NCBI RefSeq assembly: GCF_013282095.1
Contig: NZ_BLTJ01000004.1
Span: 186,001-250,000, forward strand
DNA from: Enterocloster alcoholdehydrogenati
GTDB taxonomy: Bacteria > Bacillota > Clostridia > Lachnospirales > Lachnospiraceae
DNA length: 64,000 nucleotides
Reading direction: 5' to 3'
The position numbers and the translations under genes are program-made. The notes beneath the pieces were generated by a model, which saw only the letters and a program-made list of their open reading frames with translations, searched no databases and was not told where the DNA came from. Positions 24,533 through 32,673 of the stretch are shown here, one piece after another (the stretch's first letter is position 1; each line of letters opens with the position of its first letter).

Positions 24533-25680
24533 TTCCACTGCGGCCTCTTTTGGAGGCTTCCATGAGATACGGCTTCGGCCAGGGCGCGTTTAATGTAAAT
24601 GCGGCGGCCCAGGCCAAAGCGGCCATTGAGGTCCATGAGATGTTCCGTTCCCCGGCCATTTTACAGGGGGCGGATCTGGCCAACGGCTTTATGGGCGGAA
24701 GAACCGACTTTATTCATGCTGCTTTGGAGGATAAAAAGGCCGGCGCCCGCAATATTGCAGCCGTCGTAAAGAAACACGCCGAAAATGCGTCGGTTCCGGT
24801 GGTGCTCCATCTGGATCATGGACGCGATTTTGATTCCTGCGTGGCAGCCATTGAGGGCGGATATACCTCGGTTATGATCGACGGCTCATCTCTTCCCTTT
24901 GATGAAAATGTGGAACTGACCCGTGAGGTGGTAAAATATGCCCATCCCAGAGGCGTCAGCGTAGAAGGGGAGCTGGGGGTTTTAGCAGGGGTGGAGGATC
25001 ATGTATTTGCCGCGTCCTCTACCTATACGAATCCCTTGTCTGCCGTAGAGTTTTTCCAGAAAACGGGAGTTGATGCCCTGGCAATTTCCTACGGAACCAT
25101 GCATGGGGCCTCCAAGGGGAAGAATGTGAAGCTGCGTAAAGAGATTCCGGTGGCGATCCGGGAGTGTATGAATCATCTGGGAATCTTTGGAGCGCTGGTT
25201 TCTCATGGTTCTTCTACCGTTCCGAAATATATTGTGGATGAGATCAACGCCCTGGGCGGGGAGCTGGAAGACACCCATGGGATCTTCATTGAAGAGCTGA
25301 AGGCCGCCGTCGGCTGCGGCATCAATAAAATCAATGTAGATACCGATATCCGTCTGGCAGTGACCCGGAATATGAAGGAGCTGTTTGCGGCCAGGCCCCA
25401 GCTTCGCAGCAGTCCGTCAGTTGGCGGGATCTATGAGCTTTTGGAGACAAAAAAGAATCAGTTTGATCCCAGAGTATTTCTTACGCCGATCATGGATACC
25501 GTGATGTACGGAACGGTGAAAGATGAGGATCGGGCAGCCATTGTGGACTGTATTGAACGGGGCGTAAAGGAAGTGGCAGGAATATTGATTGTGGAGTTCG
25601 GTTCCTTTGGAAAAGCGCCTCTGGTGGAGCAGGTTTCCCAGGAGGAGATGGCAGAACGCTACCGGAAAGCGGGAATTTAA
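24523..25680 (+). CDS. Class II aldolase related to fructose/tagatose-bisphosphate aldolases
   Basis: A 385-residue zinc aldolase, longer than the usual 285-310 of bacterial short class II enzymes. The zinc/catalytic block LHLDHG (His99, Asp98), VEGELG, ISYGTMHGASKG (His194), SHGSSTVP (His228) and KINVDTDIR are in family order. Deviations are YTNP in place of YTDP and HGSST in place of HGGSG, a phosphate-contacting loop. It is the last gene of the block and is followed by a strong terminator. I infer cleavage of the kinase product to a dihydroxyacetone phosphate-like piece and an aldehyde. Confidence 0.85.
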   Translation: MSLIPLRPLLEASMRYGFGQGAFNVNAAAQAKAAIEVHEMFRSPAILQGADLANGFMGGRTDFIHAALEDKKAGARNIAAVVKKHAENASVPVVLHLDHGRDFDSCVAAIEGGYTSVMIDGSSLPFDENVELTREVVKYAHPRGVSVEGELGVLAGVEDHVFAASSTYTNPLSAVEFFQKTGVDALAISYGTMHGASKGKNVKLRKEIPVAIRECMNHLGIFGALVSHGSSTVPKYIVDEINALGGELEDTHGIFIEELKAAVGCGINKINVDTDIRLAVTRNMKELFAARPQLRSSPSVGGIYELLETKKNQFDPRVFLTPIMDTVMYGTVKDEDRAAIVDCIERGVKEVAGILIVEFGSFGKAPLVEQVSQEEMAERYRKAGI

Positions 25681-25710
25681 AGCCAAAAACAGATAAGGCC
25701 AGCAAACGGG

Positions 25711-25752
25711 CCGGCGGCAGAGAAGAGAGTGTTTCTCTGCCGCCGGTTTTTG
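25711..25752 (+). terminator. Strong terminator closing the 17.3-25.7 kb block
   Basis: CCGGCGGCAGAGAA pairs perfectly with TTCTCTGCCGCCGG, followed by TTTTTG. Confidence 0.93.
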
Positions 25753-25772
25753 CGTCATTTCCCGTAAACTGA

Positions 25773-25801
25773 TTGACGTTTTCAGGCATGAAAGGTATAA
25801 T
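25773..25801 (+). promoter_or_regulatory. Sigma-A promoter of the DUF5721-rpoD unit
   Basis: TTGACG (25773-25778) and TATAAT (25796-25801) with a 17-base spacer, 55 bases before the DUF5721 start. Confidence 0.8.
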
Positions 25802-25856
25802 TAAATAAGATTTGGAAAATTTCGACAACATTTACAGCCCGGACAGGAGACAAGTG

Positions 25857-26363
25857 ATGATCGCATTAAAGGCCGAGGATGTTAAGTCCTTTACTTCCAG
25901 ACTCTTTGTGAAAGAGGATTTTGACTCATTCTGGGTTAAGGAAGTAAATATCGTTACATATAACAGCTTTACCATGGATGGGCATACCAGACAGGGGTAT
26001 TATACAGAGGAAGAGCGGGAGGAGCAGAAGATCGGGGAGTTTTCTTCCTGGAAAAAGCTGCGTCCTTTTTGTTTTTCATTGATTAAGGGGAAAAAGCTGC
26101 CGGAAAGCTTTAAGATCGTGCTGCAGCTTCCGCCGGAAAACACAGAGCGTTTTGCGGCCAGCAGCGGAGCGGGGATTGAGGGAGACCAGATACAGGGACT
26201 TTATCTGAATATCCGGTATGAAGAAGGGGAATTATACTGTATTACAGGGACCGCGCTGAAGTTTTTCACCATGGATAAGACGCTGGATACACAGTGGGAT
26301 CAGGCGGTGAGAGACTTTTTCCGCTCTCATCAGATTCCATGCACTGAGGCAGCAGACCGGTAG
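25857..26363 (+). CDS. DUF5721 family protein
   Basis: A 168-residue protein of a family (DUF5721) known from Lachnospiraceae; function unknown. It begins [20 protein letters not shown], with a mixed alpha/beta pattern and no membrane segment, signal peptide or recognised catalytic motif. The start at 25857 is preceded by GACAGGAGAC. It lies 50 bases before rpoD and shares its promoter, so it is probably cotranscribed with the main sigma factor. That place is held by dnaG in many other Firmicutes. Confidence 0.75.
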   Translation: MIALKAEDVKSFTSRLFVKEDFDSFWVKEVNIVTYNSFTMDGHTRQGYYTEEEREEQKIGEFSSWKKLRPFCFSLIKGKKLPESFKIVLQLPPENTERFAASSGAGIEGDQIQGLYLNIRYEEGELYCITGTALKFFTMDKTLDTQWDQAVRDFFRSHQIPCTEAADR

Positions 26364-26413
26364 GAAACAGAGCGGATAAGGGATCGGCTTTAAGACGCAG
26401 GAAGGGGAGCATT

Positions 26414-27622
26414 ATGGATAAAACGAAATGGACGAAGAAACTGGAGGAACTGATGGCTCAGGCAGAGACCAACGGAGGCCGGCTGGAGATGACGCAGGTG
26501 CTGGACTGCTTTGCCCAGGATGCGGTAACGCCTGAGGAGATGGAGGAGGTTTACGCCAGACTGGAAAAGCGGGGAATTCAGATTCTTTCGGATGAGGGCG
26601 CAGAGACTCCGGGAGATGAGGGACTGCTTTTGGAGGATGAGGATGATTCAGATGAGGCAGTATCTGACCTGATTGGCAGCAGATACCGCTGGAATCGTGA
26701 TTCCTCTGAAGATGAGGACGAGGACTTTTCTCCTTCTTCCGACGAGGGTGAGGACGAGGAAAATGCGCTGCATGAGCAGCTTCTGGAAGGCGTTGCCAGT
26801 ACAGACCCCATCCGGGAGTATTTAAAAGAGATCGGTTCCATTCCCCTGCTGACGCAGGAACAGGAGCAGGAGCTGGCAAAACGAAAGGCAGAGGGGGATA
26901 CTCTTGCAGGACAGAAACTGGTGGAAGCCAATCTGCGGCTGGTAGTCAGTATTGCAAAACGGTATACGGGACGGGGCATGAGCTTTTTGGATCTGGTTCA
27001 GGAGGGTAATATCGGCCTTATGAAGGCAGTGGAGAAGTTTGACTACGCAAAGGGCTATCGTCTGAGTACCTATGCTACCTGGTGGGTTAAGCAGTCGGTC
27101 ACCCGCGCCCTGGCTGACCAGTCCCGCACCATCCGGCTTCCGGTTCATATGGTAGAGGCAGTGAACCGGGTGCGCAGAGCCCAGCGGGCGCTGGCTGTGC
27201 GTCTGGGCAGAGAGCCTTCCAATGAGGAGATTGGAAAAGAAGTGGGAATGTCGGAAAAGAGAGTCACAGAACTGATGCAGTCCTCCGGCGATACTGTATC
27301 CCTGGAAACGCCCGTAGGGGATGAGGACGGTTCTAATCTGGGAGACTTTGTAGCCGATGATGCCAACGCATCCACCGAGGAAAAGGCAGAAAGCGTATTT
27401 TTAAGGGAAGAGATTGATCAGATGCTTCAGGGATTAAACCCAAGGGAGCGGGAGGTGATCGTTCTTCGTTTCGGTCTGGAAACGGGTCATCCCATGACAT
27501 TAGAGGAGGTGGGAAAGCGCTTTAAGGTCACTCGCGAGCGCATCCGCCAGATCGAGACTGCGGCGCTGAGAAAACTGAGAAATCCTTCCAGAAGCAGGAA
27601 GATACGGGATTTTCTGCCGTAG
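26414..27622 (+). CDS. rpoD: RNA polymerase primary sigma factor (sigma-70/sigma-A)
   Basis: A 402-residue primary sigma factor. Region 1.1 covers about residues 1-55, followed by a very acidic stretch (about 65-120, with [18 protein letters not shown]). Region 1.2 is [20 protein letters not shown]. Region 2 includes [20 protein letters not shown] and [20 protein letters not shown] for -10 recognition, and region 4 [19 protein letters not shown] and [18 protein letters not shown] for -35 recognition. The window's promoters fit the TTGACA/TATAAT consensus this protein reads. A bidirectional-looking terminator follows. Confidence 0.96.
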   Translation: MDKTKWTKKLEELMAQAETNGGRLEMTQVLDCFAQDAVTPEEMEEVYARLEKRGIQILSDEGAETPGDEGLLLEDEDDSDEAVSDLIGSRYRWNRDSSEDEDEDFSPSSDEGEDEENALHEQLLEGVASTDPIREYLKEIGSIPLLTQEQEQELAKRKAEGDTLAGQKLVEANLRLVVSIAKRYTGRGMSFLDLVQEGNIGLMKAVEKFDYAKGYRLSTYATWWVKQSVTRALADQSRTIRLPVHMVEAVNRVRRAQRALAVRLGREPSNEEIGKEVGMSEKRVTELMQSSGDTVSLETPVGDEDGSNLGDFVADDANASTEEKAESVFLREEIDQMLQGLNPREREVIVLRFGLETGHPMTLEEVGKRFKVTRERIRQIETAALRKLRNPSRSRKIRDFLP

Positions 27623-27655
27623 GCGGAAACCAGCCTGCTCTTTAACAAAATATGA

Positions 27656-27693
27656 GGCCCGAAAAAAGGGATACAGCTCCTTTTTTCGGGCCG
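27656..27693. terminator. Intrinsic terminator after rpoD
   Basis: GGCCCGAAAAAAGG pairs perfectly with CCTTTTTTCGGGCC around a 9-base loop. The T tract is in the stem itself, and an A tract on the other arm would also allow action on the other strand. Confidence 0.85.
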
Positions 27694-27771
27694 GATCTGT
27701 TTTTACAGGAGGATCTGTTTTGAGCCATATACCGATTCTGCCTGATCCCGGCCGGTCATTCACGATGCTTG

Positions 27772-27798
27772 CTAGCACTCGATTAAAATGAGTGCTAA
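27772..27798. promoter_or_regulatory. CIRCE element (HrcA operator) upstream of htpG
   Basis: CTAGCACTC, a 9-base spacer, then GAGTGCTAA. This matches the CIRCE consensus TTAGCACTC-N9-GAGTGCTAA at 17 of 18 arm positions. It lies directly upstream of the htpG promoter. Confidence 0.93.
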
Positions 27799-27805
27799 TT
27801 TTTTG

Positions 27806-27834
27806 TTGACATTTCACCTAACTGGTACTACAAT
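27806..27834 (+). promoter_or_regulatory. Sigma-A promoter of htpG
   Basis: A perfect TTGACA (27806-27811), a 17-base spacer and TACAAT (27829-27834). It begins 8 bases past the CIRCE element. The untranslated leader to 27978 is about 140 bases and holds no gene that I can see. Confidence 0.85.
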
Positions 27835-27977
27835 GGTATCTGTGAGCGGACAGCAGAAGGAAAAACAGGCTGCTGCCCCTGAAAAATATTTGCAGACAGT
27901 GGAACAGAACCGGAGAAAATTCCGAGGTTCCAAATGATATGATTTTAAGAAAAATTCAGAAGAAAGAGGCGCATATT

Positions 27978-29987
27978 ATGGCAAAGAAAGGCAGTTTATC
28001 CATTACCAGCGAGAATATTTTCCCGGTGATCAAGAAGTGGCTTTATTCCGATCACGATATTTTTTACCGCGAGCTTATCAGCAATGGCTGCGATGCGATC
28101 ACAAAGCTTAAAAAGCTGGAGTTAATGGGAGAGTATGAGAAACCGGAAGAGGTAGAATACAAGATCCAGGTCAGTGTAAATCCAAATGAAAAGACCATTA
28201 CCATTAAGGACAACGGCCTTGGCATGACAGAGGAAGAGATCGACAAGTACATCAACCAGATCGCGTTTTCCGGTGTTCAGGACTTTATGGCGAAGTACAA
28301 GGATAAGGCAAATGAGGATCAGATCATCGGACATTTCGGTCTGGGATTTTATTCCGCGTTTATGGTGGCTGACAAGGTTACCATTGACTCTCTGTCTTAC
28401 CAGAAGGACGCGAAAGCCATCCACTGGGAGTCCGAGGGCGGTATCAATTTTGAAATGACAGAGGGCGAGAAGACAGAGGTGGGTACCACCATCGTTTTGT
28501 ACCTTAATGAGGACAGCACTGAGTTCTCCAATGAGTACCGTGCAAGAGAGGTCATTGAGAAATACTGCGCGTTCATGCCTGTAAGCATTTTCCTGGAAAA
28601 TGAAACGGCAGAGCCTCAGTATGATACCATTGAGAAGGATGAACTGACAGATAAGGACAAGGTAATTGAGACGGTTATCGAGCCTGCAAAGACCGAGGAA
28701 AAGGAGAATGAGGACGGAACCAAGGAGACAGTGGAGATCGAGCCTTCCAGAGAAAAGTATAAGATCTTACGGCGTCCGGTGGCGTTAAACGATACTAACC
28801 CTCTGTGGAATAAGCACCCCAATGAGTGCACGGAGGATGAGTATAAGGATTTCTACCGCAAGGTGTTCAGAGATTATAAGGAGCCTTTATTCTGGATCCA
28901 TCTGAATATGGATTACCCGTTCAACTTAAAGGGTATTCTGTACTTCCCCAAGATCAACATGGAATATGAGAGCATTGAGGGGACCATCAAGCTGTACAAT
29001 AACCAGGTATTTATCGCAGACAACATTAAAGAAGTGATCCCTGAGTTTTTGATGCTTTTAAAGGGTGTGATCGACTGCCCGGATCTGCCTCTGAACGTAT
29101 CCAGAAGCGCTCTGCAGAATGACGGCTTTGTAAAGAAGATTTCTGATTATATTACAAAGAAAGTGGCTGACAAGCTGTCCGGTATGTGCAAGACAGACCG
29201 TGAAAACTATGAGAAATACTGGGACGATATCGCTCCCTTCATCAAGTTCGGCTATATTAAGGATGAAAAGTTTGCAGAGAAGATGGGCGACTATATCCTG
29301 TATAAGAATCTGAACGGAACGTATCTGACCTTACAGGATTGTCTGGATGAGAATAAGGAAAAGCATGAAAATACCATTTTCTATGTGACCAATGAGAAGG
29401 AGCAGAGCCAGTATATCAATCTCTTTAAGGAAGAGGGCATTGACGCTGTGATCATGCCGGCTGCGATTGATAATCCATTTATCAGCCATGTGGAGCAGAA
29501 AAAAGAGGGCGTGAAGTTCTTACGGATCGATACAGATCTGAACGCTTCCTTTAAGGAAGAGGTGAAGGAGGATGACGAGGCGTTTAAGAAGTCCTCTGAG
29601 GAGCTGACTGAGTTATTTAAGAAGGCTTTAAACAACGATAAGATGGATATCCGGGTGGAGAAGATGAAGAATACAGGCATCGCCTCCATGATCACTGTAT
29701 CCGAGGAAACAAGAAGAATGCAGGATATGATGAAGATGTACAATATGGGCGGCATGGATATGAGTATGTTCGGCGGAGCCGGTGAGACTCTGGTACTCAA
29801 TGCAAACCATCCTCTGGTAAAGTTTGTTCTGGAACATAAGGACGGTGCAAACACGGAAAAGATCTGTGAGCAGCTTTACGATCTTGCAAGTCTGGCTCAT
29901 GGAGCGCTCTCTCCTGAGAGAATGACAAAATTTGTCAGCCGCAGCAATGAAATTATGATGATTATGGCTGGACAGAAGGTAGAATAA
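27978..29987 (+). CDS. htpG: Chaperone protein HtpG (bacterial Hsp90)
   Basis: A 669-residue Hsp90, an ATP-dependent dimeric chaperone. The GHKL ATP-binding domain shows ELISNGCDAITKLKKLE near residue 28, IKDNGLGMTEEEIDKYI near residue 75 and GHFGLGFYSAFMVADKV near residue 118. A Glu-rich insert (EEKENEDGTKETVEIEPS) links to the middle domain with PLNVSRSALQND; the C-terminal dimerisation domain contains the Met-rich MYNMGGMDMSMFGG. Start chosen at 27978, behind GAAAGAGG. Control by HrcA through CIRCE is indicated by the operator; in B. subtilis htpG is not HrcA-controlled. Confidence 0.96.
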   Translation: MAKKGSLSITSENIFPVIKKWLYSDHDIFYRELISNGCDAITKLKKLELMGEYEKPEEVEYKIQVSVNPNEKTITIKDNGLGMTEEEIDKYINQIAFSGVQDFMAKYKDKANEDQIIGHFGLGFYSAFMVADKVTIDSLSYQKDAKAIHWESEGGINFEMTEGEKTEVGTTIVLYLNEDSTEFSNEYRAREVIEKYCAFMPVSIFLENETAEPQYDTIEKDELTDKDKVIETVIEPAKTEEKENEDGTKETVEIEPSREKYKILRRPVALNDTNPLWNKHPNECTEDEYKDFYRKVFRDYKEPLFWIHLNMDYPFNLKGILYFPKINMEYESIEGTIKLYNNQVFIADNIKEVIPEFLMLLKGVIDCPDLPLNVSRSALQNDGFVKKISDYITKKVADKLSGMCKTDRENYEKYWDDIAPFIKFGYIKDEKFAEKMGDYILYKNLNGTYLTLQDCLDENKEKHENTIFYVTNEKEQSQYINLFKEEGIDAVIMPAAIDNPFISHVEQKKEGVKFLRIDTDLNASFKEEVKEDDEAFKKSSEELTELFKKALNNDKMDIRVEKMKNTGIASMITVSEETRRMQDMMKMYNMGGMDMSMFGGAGETLVLNANHPLVKFVLEHKDGANTEKICEQLYDLASLAHGALSPERMTKFVSRSNEIMMIMAGQKVE

Positions 29988-30035
29988 AGAGTAGAATAAA
30001 ACTACGGCAGAGGCTGTGAGCGACTCTGCAGGGGA

Positions 30036-30069
30036 AGCCGGTGCGGTAAGGGACTGCATCGGCTTTTTG
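30036..30069 (+). terminator. Intrinsic terminator after htpG
   Basis: AGCCGGTGC pairs with GCATCGGCT (one G-U) over an 11-base loop, followed by TTTTTG. Confidence 0.8.
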
Positions 30070-30133
30070 CTGCCGTCAGTAAATTCAGGTCTGCACAGGA
30101 AAAGGGCAGACTGCATCAGGAGGAAACAGAGCA

Positions 30134-31657
30134 TTGAAAGCGACCAGATATGAGAGCGGGAAACGTTGGATAGAACAAAGACATTTGAACAGAAGAACGC
30201 GCAGGGGAACTGACGCTGCAGCAGGCAGGCTTTCGGGTCGTCTGCTGCGTGTGTGCCTGAGCTTTTCAGTGGGGGCGGCCCTCTCCCTTTGGGGAGCCTT
30301 TGGAGCTTTTGGGGAGCCTCTGGGTTTAAGCACCATTGACGGACAGACCGTGACCAGCCGTATGGGAGGTTTTGTCGTTCAGGTTCCCCAGGAGTATGAG
30401 GTAGACCGTACAGGCGGCTCCTGGGAACTTTCCAGACAGCTGGTGGCGCAGATGAAATCCACAGATCAGGTACAGGTGGATTTTGCGGCGTCTGAGGTTA
30501 ATGAGACGGATAAATCTTATATAGTCAATATGGGGCTTGTAATGCCGGCAGACGATGGAACAGGAACCTCTTTTAATGTTGAGACTCTGAAGGCGGAACT
30601 GGCGCAGTCGGGGTTAGATGAAGCGGCGGCCCAAAGCGGAAGAATTACTCTGGGTACAAAGGAATACGAATATCTGAAGGTGGATTACGGAAAGCTGATG
30701 GCCGACTCCATGCGGGACTATTTAAACACGGCGGAACTTTCCGACCTCCAAAAGCAGACGGTTCAGGCGTATATCGTGCAGATGGAAAAAATGCTGGTCA
30801 ATGATTTTTACATCCGTCAGGAGGGAAACCAGATCTATGTGCTGTGCCAGACCTATTCTGCAGACCAGTCAGACCGGGCGGCTGCATTTTTAAGCTGTCT
30901 TACGCCCTACAGCGGGATCGAGGGCTGGGAACAGACCGGTGAAACGGGCTGGAAATACCGGCTGGCTGACGGGAGTTTTGCTGCAAACTGCTGGAAGCAG
31001 GATGAACTGGGGCTGACGTACCATTTGGATAACGAAGGAAAGATCCAGTACAGTGCCTGGATCCAGGATGCAGGAGGCTGGAAATATGTGGATGAGCTGG
31101 GCCATATGGTTACTTCCGTTACGAAAGCGGTGGATGGGGTGGAATACACCTTTGGGGCTGACGGATATATGGAGGAGGGCAGCGAACGGCCAAAGGAGGA
31201 ATTTACCCTGGGAACCCTTGAGGGAAATCACTATACCAATCCATGGGCGGATCTAACGCTGACTTTTCCGGAGGAAGCCGTCGTGCTAAAGGGGGATGGA
31301 AGCAGCCGGACCTATGCGCTGGTAGGAGGTGAGCACGTGGATCCCGATGACCCGGAATTAAGCTACCGTGTGACGGTGGATTTTACGGAAGCGGATGTGG
31401 AGCTAGACCGGTTTATGGATGTATTGAGACAGTATGGGAGCACAGAGGGATATCAGGTGGACAGCTCTGAAAATGTGGAGCTTGGAGGCCATACATACCG
31501 TTCCTGCCGGACTTCCACCCGGTTTGCGGACGGTACCTCCCATCACTCCGACTGGTATGTGAGACAGATCGAGGATAAATTTGTGATCCTGCATTTTGAC
31601 TACTATGAGGAGTTAAAAGGCCAGGCGGATCAGGTATATCAGAGCATTGGTCAATAA
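30134..31657 (+). CDS. Secreted protein with cell-wall-binding (choline-binding-like) repeats
   Basis: A 507-residue protein of unknown function. It begins at TTG 30134, behind AGGAGG, with a basic stretch (1-38), then a hydrophobic segment (LRVCLSFSVGAALSLWGAFG, about 38-57) that looks like a long signal peptide. Residues 60-255 form a domain I do not recognise. About residues 260-345 resemble aromatic/Gly cell-wall-binding repeats: GWKYRLADGSFAANCW, GLTYHLDNEGKIQYSAW, GWKYVDELGHMVTS, YTFGADGYM. The C-terminal 150 residues show a second domain similar in style to the first (NPWADLTLTFPEEA). It is probably attached to the cell surface. Confidence 0.75.
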   Translation: MKATRYESGKRWIEQRHLNRRTRRGTDAAAGRLSGRLLRVCLSFSVGAALSLWGAFGAFGEPLGLSTIDGQTVTSRMGGFVVQVPQEYEVDRTGGSWELSRQLVAQMKSTDQVQVDFAASEVNETDKSYIVNMGLVMPADDGTGTSFNVETLKAELAQSGLDEAAAQSGRITLGTKEYEYLKVDYGKLMADSMRDYLNTAELSDLQKQTVQAYIVQMEKMLVNDFYIRQEGNQIYVLCQTYSADQSDRAAAFLSCLTPYSGIEGWEQTGETGWKYRLADGSFAANCWKQDELGLTYHLDNEGKIQYSAWIQDAGGWKYVDELGHMVTSVTKAVDGVEYTFGADGYMEEGSERPKEEFTLGTLEGNHYTNPWADLTLTFPEEAVVLKGDGSSRTYALVGGEHVDPDDPELSYRVTVDFTEADVELDRFMDVLRQYGSTEGYQVDSSENVELGGHTYRSCRTSTRFADGTSHHSDWYVRQIEDKFVILHFDYYEELKGQADQVYQSIGQ

Positions 31658-31710
31658 ATCATGAGCCGTACACTGCCGGGTGCGTTTTGGCGCTATCCTG
31701 CGTCTGGGTC

Positions 31711-31739
31711 TTGCATTTTATAAAGTATGCTGTTATAAT
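31711..31739 (+). promoter_or_regulatory. Sigma-A promoter of the degV-like gene
   Basis: TTGCAT (31711-31716) and TATAAT (31734-31739) with a 17-base spacer; TGT before the -10 box gives an extended -10. Confidence 0.75.
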
Positions 31740-31798
31740 AAGTAGTAATCAAAACTACGTGTTGAAGAACGGACATGGTATTTTCGGAGGATAGGATT

Positions 31799-32659
31799 AT
31801 GACTTATAAGATCATTGGAGACAGCTGCTTGGATCTGACAGAAGAATTAAAAAGGGATCCAAGATTTCAGATGGTGCCGCTGACCCTGCAGGTAGGCAGT
31901 GCACAGGTGGTAGATGATGAGACCTTTGATCAAAAATCATTTATAGATATGGTAAAGGCCTGCCCGGAGTGCCCCAAGACGGCCTGCCCTTCGCCGGAGC
32001 GTTTTAAGACGGCATATGAGGAGGCAGAAGCGGAGGCTGTCTTTGTGGTGACTCTTTCCAGTCATCTGAGCGGAAGCTATAATTCTGCCGTTCTGGCAAA
32101 GGAACTGTATGAGGAGGAAAAAAGGGAGGCCAAAGAGACGGCAACAAAGAAAATTGCGGTTATTGATTCCCTTTCTGCCTCATCGGGAGAGCTTAATATG
32201 GCTCTGTATATTCAGGAACTTTGTGAGGAGGGACTGGATTTTGAGGCAGTAGTGGAGAAGGTGCAGGCGTTTTGCGGCCATATGCAGACCTATTTTGTTC
32301 TGGAGAGCCTGGATACGCTTCGCAAGAACGGACGGCTTTCAGGACTTCAGGCATTTTTTGCCACGGCGCTGAATATTAAACCGGTGATGGGCGCAGATAA
32401 AGGCGTGATCATCAAGCTGGATCAGGCAAGAGGAATCAATAAGGCTCTGCAGAGGATGTGTGATATCGCGGTAAAGGAGGCCGGAGACATGGTTTCCCGG
32501 AAACGGGCGGTGATCTGCCATGTAAATAACCCGGAACGCGCCCGGTATGTAAAGGAAGAGCTGGAGAAGCGCGCCCGGTTTAAGGAAGTTGTGATCACAG
32601 AGGCCGCAGGCGTGGCTACGGTCTATGCCAATGACGGCGGTATTGTGCTTGCCATGTAG
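31799..32659 (+). CDS. DegV family fatty-acid-binding protein
   Basis: A 286-residue DegV protein. The family binds fatty acids and, in some Firmicutes (FakB), presents them to the kinase FakA. Typical segments are IIGDSCLDLTEEL at residue 4, FVVTLSSHLSGSYNSAVLA near residue 82, VIDSLSASSGELNMAL and YFVLESLDTLRKNGRL. The start at 31799 is preceded by GGAGGAT; an in-frame ATG 24 bases earlier has no ribosome site. No fakA-like gene is adjacent. It is 14 bases upstream of the CapA-like gene and shares its promoter. Confidence 0.92.
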   Translation: MTYKIIGDSCLDLTEELKRDPRFQMVPLTLQVGSAQVVDDETFDQKSFIDMVKACPECPKTACPSPERFKTAYEEAEAEAVFVVTLSSHLSGSYNSAVLAKELYEEEKREAKETATKKIAVIDSLSASSGELNMALYIQELCEEGLDFEAVVEKVQAFCGHMQTYFVLESLDTLRKNGRLSGLQAFFATALNIKPVMGADKGVIIKLDQARGINKALQRMCDIAVKEAGDMVSRKRAVICHVNNPERARYVKEELEKRARFKEVVITEAAGVATVYANDGGIVLAM

Positions 32660-32673
32660 AACAGGATGTGCAG

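Noticed and set aside
23213-24538. 441-codon open frame on the minus strand opposite the LarA-like gene
   Set aside because: It mirrors the codon structure of the plus-strand gene, has no ribosome site and shows no recognisable family; the plus-strand protein has clear LarA motifs.
17278-25680. Naming the block a sulfoquinovose operon
   Set aside because: It has a TauT-type importer and EMP-like logic but no sulfoquinovosidase, no sulfolactaldehyde reductase/dehydrogenase and no transaldolase or transketolase; the evidence does not reach a substrate name.
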